A stretch of 42,773 nucleotides of DNA, from assembly GCA_018993155.1 (NCBI GenBank), contig JAGKSX010000101.1, forward strand, positions 1-42,773. The letters are read 5' to 3'. Positions within the stretch are counted from its first letter, which is position 1. Every line of letters starts with the position of its first letter. This stretch comes from Hydrogenophaga sp. Lineage in GTDB: Bacteria > Pseudomonadota > Gammaproteobacteria > Burkholderiales > Burkholderiaceae_C. Shown here piece after piece: positions 40,555 to 42,773 of the stretch. The translations under genes were made by a program, and so were the position numbers. The notes below the pieces were generated by a model, which was not told the DNA's origin, did not search any database, and worked only from the letters and a program-made list of their open reading frames with translations.

Positions 40555-41082
40555 TTACTGCAGTTCGATCGTCTGCTTCACGAGCTCCTCGCGCGTGAGG
40601 CGCGGGAAGCTCTCGGCGTACATGTAGCTGTAGCCCTCGTTCTGCCACTTGGCTAGGTCGATCACGGCGGCCGGCACGACGGTGATCACGTCGTAGAACT
40701 CATCGGGCTTGTAGCCGCGCGAACGCGCCGCGTTGCTGCACACGCGGATCGTCACGCCCGCGTCCTTCAGCGCCTTGAGTTCCTCGTACATGTCGGGATA
40801 GGCCGCGCGGTTGAGGCGGGAGAAGGCGTGCAGCTCGTTGCCGTGCGCCACGATCACGATGTGCGATCGGGCCGGGTCGCCGTATTCCTTGATCGCGCGC
40901 AGGTGGTTCTTGATGTAGCCGAACGCCGCCTTGCCTTCGAGAGGCTTGGCGAAGTTGAAGTCGTACAGCGCTTTCTGCGGCGCGTAGCGCGTGCCGTCGA
41001 AAGACGAAGGGTCCTGGGGGCCGGCCCAGGCGGCGGTGCTCAGCAAGGCGGCGAGCGCCAGCGGGACAAGACGGGTGTTGAT
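40555..41082 (-). CDS. DsrE-like periplasmic protein with apparent ATC start
   Basis: A DsrE/DsrF-like sulfur-relay-fold protein (core IVIVAHGNELHAF...GVTIRVCSNAARSRGY, with a Cys in VCSN). A clear Sec signal precedes it: NTRLVPLALAALLSTAAWA, cleavage before Gly-Pro-Gln. The frame has no ATG, GTG or TTG that would include this signal; an AGGAG ribosome site stands 3 and 6 nt before two consecutive ATC codons (41085 and 41082). I therefore place the start at the ATC at 41082. The first usual start codon, TTG at 41046, would leave only a 7-residue remnant of the signal. Either a rare ATC start or a base error is possible. Function is probably periplasmic sulfur or redox chemistry; unproven. Confidence 0.8.
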   Translation of the reverse strand: MNTRLVPLALAALLSTAAWAGPQDPSSFDGTRYAPQKALYDFNFAKPLEGKAAFGYIKNHLRAIKEYGDPARSHIVIVAHGNELHAFSRLNRAAYPDMYEELKALKDAGVTIRVCSNAARSRGYKPDEFYDVITVVPAAVIDLAKWQNEGYSYMYAESFPRLTREELVKQTIELQ

Positions 41083-41212
41083 GATGGTCTCCTGTGTTGG
41101 GGGGAGCCCGAGGTTAGCCGGAAAATCCGGATATTCGAAACAACTTCTTTAATGCCGGCAGAATCACCCGCCTGCGCCCCGCTCTTGCGCCAACCGACCC
41201 ACGGACCGATTC

Positions 41213-41686
41213 ATGGAACTGCCCCGACACCAACTCAGCATGACGGTGCTGATGACCCCCGACACCGCCAACTTCTCGGGCAAGGTGCACGGCGGCACCG
41301 TGCTCAAGCTGCTCGACCAGGTGGCCTTCGCCTGCGCCAGCCGCTACGCGGCGTCCTACGTGGTCACGCTCAGCGTGGACCAGGTGATGTTCCGCCAGCC
41401 GATCCAGGTGGGTGAACTGCTCACGTTCCTCGCGGCCGTGAACCACACCGGCACCTCGTCGATGGAGGTCGGCATCAAGGTGATCGCGGAGAACATCCGC
41501 ACCCAGGCGCAGCGGCACGTGAACAGCTGCTTCTTCACCATGATCGCGGTGGACGACCACGGCAAGCCCCGGGCCGTGCCGCCGCTCGAACCCGGCACGC
41601 CCGACGAGCACCGCCGGCACGCGGCGGCCACGCTGCGCAAGACCATGCGCCAGGAAATGGAGCAGCGCTACGCGGCGATCCGATGA
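41213..41686 (+). CDS. Acyl-CoA thioesterase, YciA-like hotdog fold
   Basis: A 157-residue hotdog-fold thioesterase that hydrolyses acyl-CoA to free acid and CoA in the cytoplasm. It has TPDTANFSGKVHGGTVLKLLDQVAFACA (about 15-42; read as the family motif N-x-x-G-x-x-HGG followed by the Asp in LLDQ) and VDQVMFRQPIQVGELL. The C-terminus is a charged helix. The start ATG at 41213 has no strong ribosome site. It is convergent with the binding-protein gene, with a hairpin between. Confidence 0.9.
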   Translation: MELPRHQLSMTVLMTPDTANFSGKVHGGTVLKLLDQVAFACASRYAASYVVTLSVDQVMFRQPIQVGELLTFLAAVNHTGTSSMEVGIKVIAENIRTQAQRHVNSCFFTMIAVDDHGKPRAVPPLEPGTPDEHRRHAAATLRKTMRQEMEQRYAAIR

Positions 41687-41688
41687 GC

Positions 41689-41723
41689 CCGGACTGACTT
41701 GATCCAGGGCATCAAGGGTCCGG
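41689..41723. terminator. Hairpin between convergent thioesterase and binding-protein genes
   Basis: CCGGAC (41689-41694) pairs with GTCCGG (41718-41723), and inside it TTGAT (41699-41703) with ATCAA (41711-41715), around a 7-nt loop. It begins just 3 nt after the thioesterase stop and is followed by CTTT only. Likely a bidirectional terminator, weak in U content. Confidence 0.5.
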
Positions 41724-41753
41724 CTTTGCAGGCCCGAGCAGGGGTGTCTCCCT

Positions 41754-42773
41754 TTACGTCCGCACTTTGCCGTCGCCGGTGAGCATCGACAGCTCGGCGA
41801 AGCTGGACGCCACGTGGTCGTTCGGGCCCAGCGAGACCTGGAAGCCACCGAAGGATTGTTCGCCGATGGCCTCCATGCCGTTGATGAAGCTGTCGCGCGT
41901 GACCCGCGAGCCCGCGCGGCGCAGGCCTTCGCTGAACAGCTTCGCCGCGAGAAAGCCTTCCATGCTGGAGAAGTTGGGCTGCACCTTGTTGCCGCCCTTG
42001 CCGATGGCCTCGATGAACTCGCGCGCGATCGGGCGCGACGCGCTGTACGGCGTGGGCACCACTTGCGAGACCACCACGCCCGCGCCGTCCTTGCCCAGCT
42101 CGTCGGCCAGGGCCTGCGTACCGACGAAGGACACGTTGTAGAAGGTGCCACCGTAGCCGGCCGCGCGCGCGGCACGGATGTAGGCCGCGCACGACTTGTA
42201 GGCGCTGATCTGCACCACCGCGTCGGGCTTGGCCGCGTTGATGGTGGCCACGGCCTGCGCCACATCCACCGAGTTGCGCTCCACCGTGGCCGTGGCCACG
42301 GGCTTGAGGTTGCGCGCCGTCAGCGCGAGCACCGTGCCATCGAGGCCGGCCTTGCCGTAGGCGTCGTTCTGGTGGAACACCGCCACCTTGTTCAGCCCGA
42401 GGTTGGTGAGCTGGCGCACGATGAGCGCGGTCTCGTCGTTGTACGAGGCGCGCAGGTGGAAGGCGAGCCGGTTGAACGGCTGGCGCAGGCCCATGGCCCC
42501 GGTGAAGGGCGCGATGAACGGGGTCTGCGCCTTGGTCGCCAGCGGCAGCGCGGCCAGGCTGGTGGGCGTGCCGATGTAGCCGAACAGCGCGAACACCTCG
42601 CTGGCCAGCAGCTTCTGGGTGTTCTCGGCGCAGCGGTCCGGCTCGTAGCCATCGTCGAGCTGCACGATCTCGATGCGCTGGCCGTTCACGCCGCCCTGGC
42701 CGTTGAGCTGGTCGAAAAACAGCTTGGCCCCGGCATGGAACTGGATGCCCAGCTGCGCCGCCGCGCCCGTGAA
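41754..42773 (-). CDS. Branched-chain amino acid-type ABC binding protein (LivK-like), 5'-truncated by window end
   Basis: 339 residues of a periplasmic binding protein of the Peripla_BP_6 / LivK family. The frame stays open to the right edge of the window, so the signal peptide and first strand are missing; the visible start reads FTGAAAQLGIQFHAGAKLFFDQLN. Family landmarks include IEIVQLDDGYEPDRCAEN, FGYIGTPTSLAALPLA and YNDETALIVRQLTNLG. The ligand may be an amino acid, an amide or an aromatic acid. The 3' end converges on the thioesterase gene. Confidence 0.92.
   Translation of the reverse strand, partial: FTGAAAQLGIQFHAGAKLFFDQLNGQGGVNGQRIEIVQLDDGYEPDRCAENTQKLLASEVFALFGYIGTPTSLAALPLATKAQTPFIAPFTGAMGLRQPFNRLAFHLRASYNDETALIVRQLTNLGLNKVAVFHQNDAYGKAGLDGTVLALTARNLKPVATATVERNSVDVAQAVATINAAKPDAVVQISAYKSCAAYIRAARAAGYGGTFYNVSFVGTQALADELGKDGAGVVVSQVVPTPYSASRPIAREFIEAIGKGGNKVQPNFSSMEGFLAAKLFSEGLRRAGSRVTRDSFINGMEAIGEQSFGGFQVSLGPNDHVASSFAELSMLTGDGKVRT

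Overview
The window looks like a chromosomal segment of a high-GC betaproteobacterium of the order Burkholderiales, most likely family Comamonadaceae (Hydrogenophaga-like). The reasons are the strongly GC-biased codons, the two Bug/TctC-type receptors, the general porin with a C-terminal Phe, the many ATGA/GTGA gene overlaps, and short REP-like elements next to housekeeping genes. This placement is inference from gene content; no search was run.

Layout. Positions 80-7816 are mostly core genes: pilU, a 3-hydroxyisobutyrate dehydrogenase-family reductase flanked by two REP-like hairpins, and the conserved block rsmI / yraN-diaA-dolP. These are followed by two small membrane-protein genes, a Tat-type exported intradiol dioxygenase-like protein and a YdjM-like membrane hydrolase. 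Positions 8024-10043 hold a lower-GC two-component pair (cytoplasmic GAF-PAS histidine kinase plus single-domain response regulator). Positions 10051-14444 (minus) hold dinG, a CopD-like membrane protein and a ClsC-like phospholipase D lipoprotein. A patatin-like phospholipase diverges from dinG.

Positions 27539 down to about 16523 (minus, perhaps on through nadC at 15645) form one tightly packed run. It encodes a phthalate-4,5-dioxygenase-like Rieske oxygenase, a class II aldolase/adducin-type enzyme, a ferric-type ABC importer (binding protein, fused permease, ATPase), a MarR regulator, a Gfo/Idh/MocA dehydrogenase (Pht4-like), a PDR-type reductase, a 4,5-dihydroxyphthalate decarboxylase-like protein (Pht5-like), a TSUP transporter and a bacteriohemerythrin. 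Together these read as uptake of an aromatic (di)carboxylic acid, dihydroxylation, rearomatisation and decarboxylation. A porin with a structured leader is transcribed divergently from it. No protocatechuate ring-cleavage operon is present, so the product must be used elsewhere.

Positions 28818-36357 hold a porin terminator, two tandem mini-GNAT paralogues, a GST, a MarC protein, a marR-BCCT transporter pair, and two Bug receptors without their TctAB channel upstream of a cytoplasmic sulfatase. Positions 36327-38661 are a lower-GC island of two unrecognised genes. One encodes a 482-residue protein built from two clear and one degenerate copy of an internal helical-looking repeat; I consider this the best candidate for something undescribed. 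Positions 38850-42773 hold a SulP/STAS anion transporter, a periplasmic DsrE-like protein with no normal start codon, a YciA-type acyl-CoA thioesterase and the 5'-truncated gene for a LivK-type binding protein. I saw no tRNA, rRNA, CRISPR array, IS element or phage gene.
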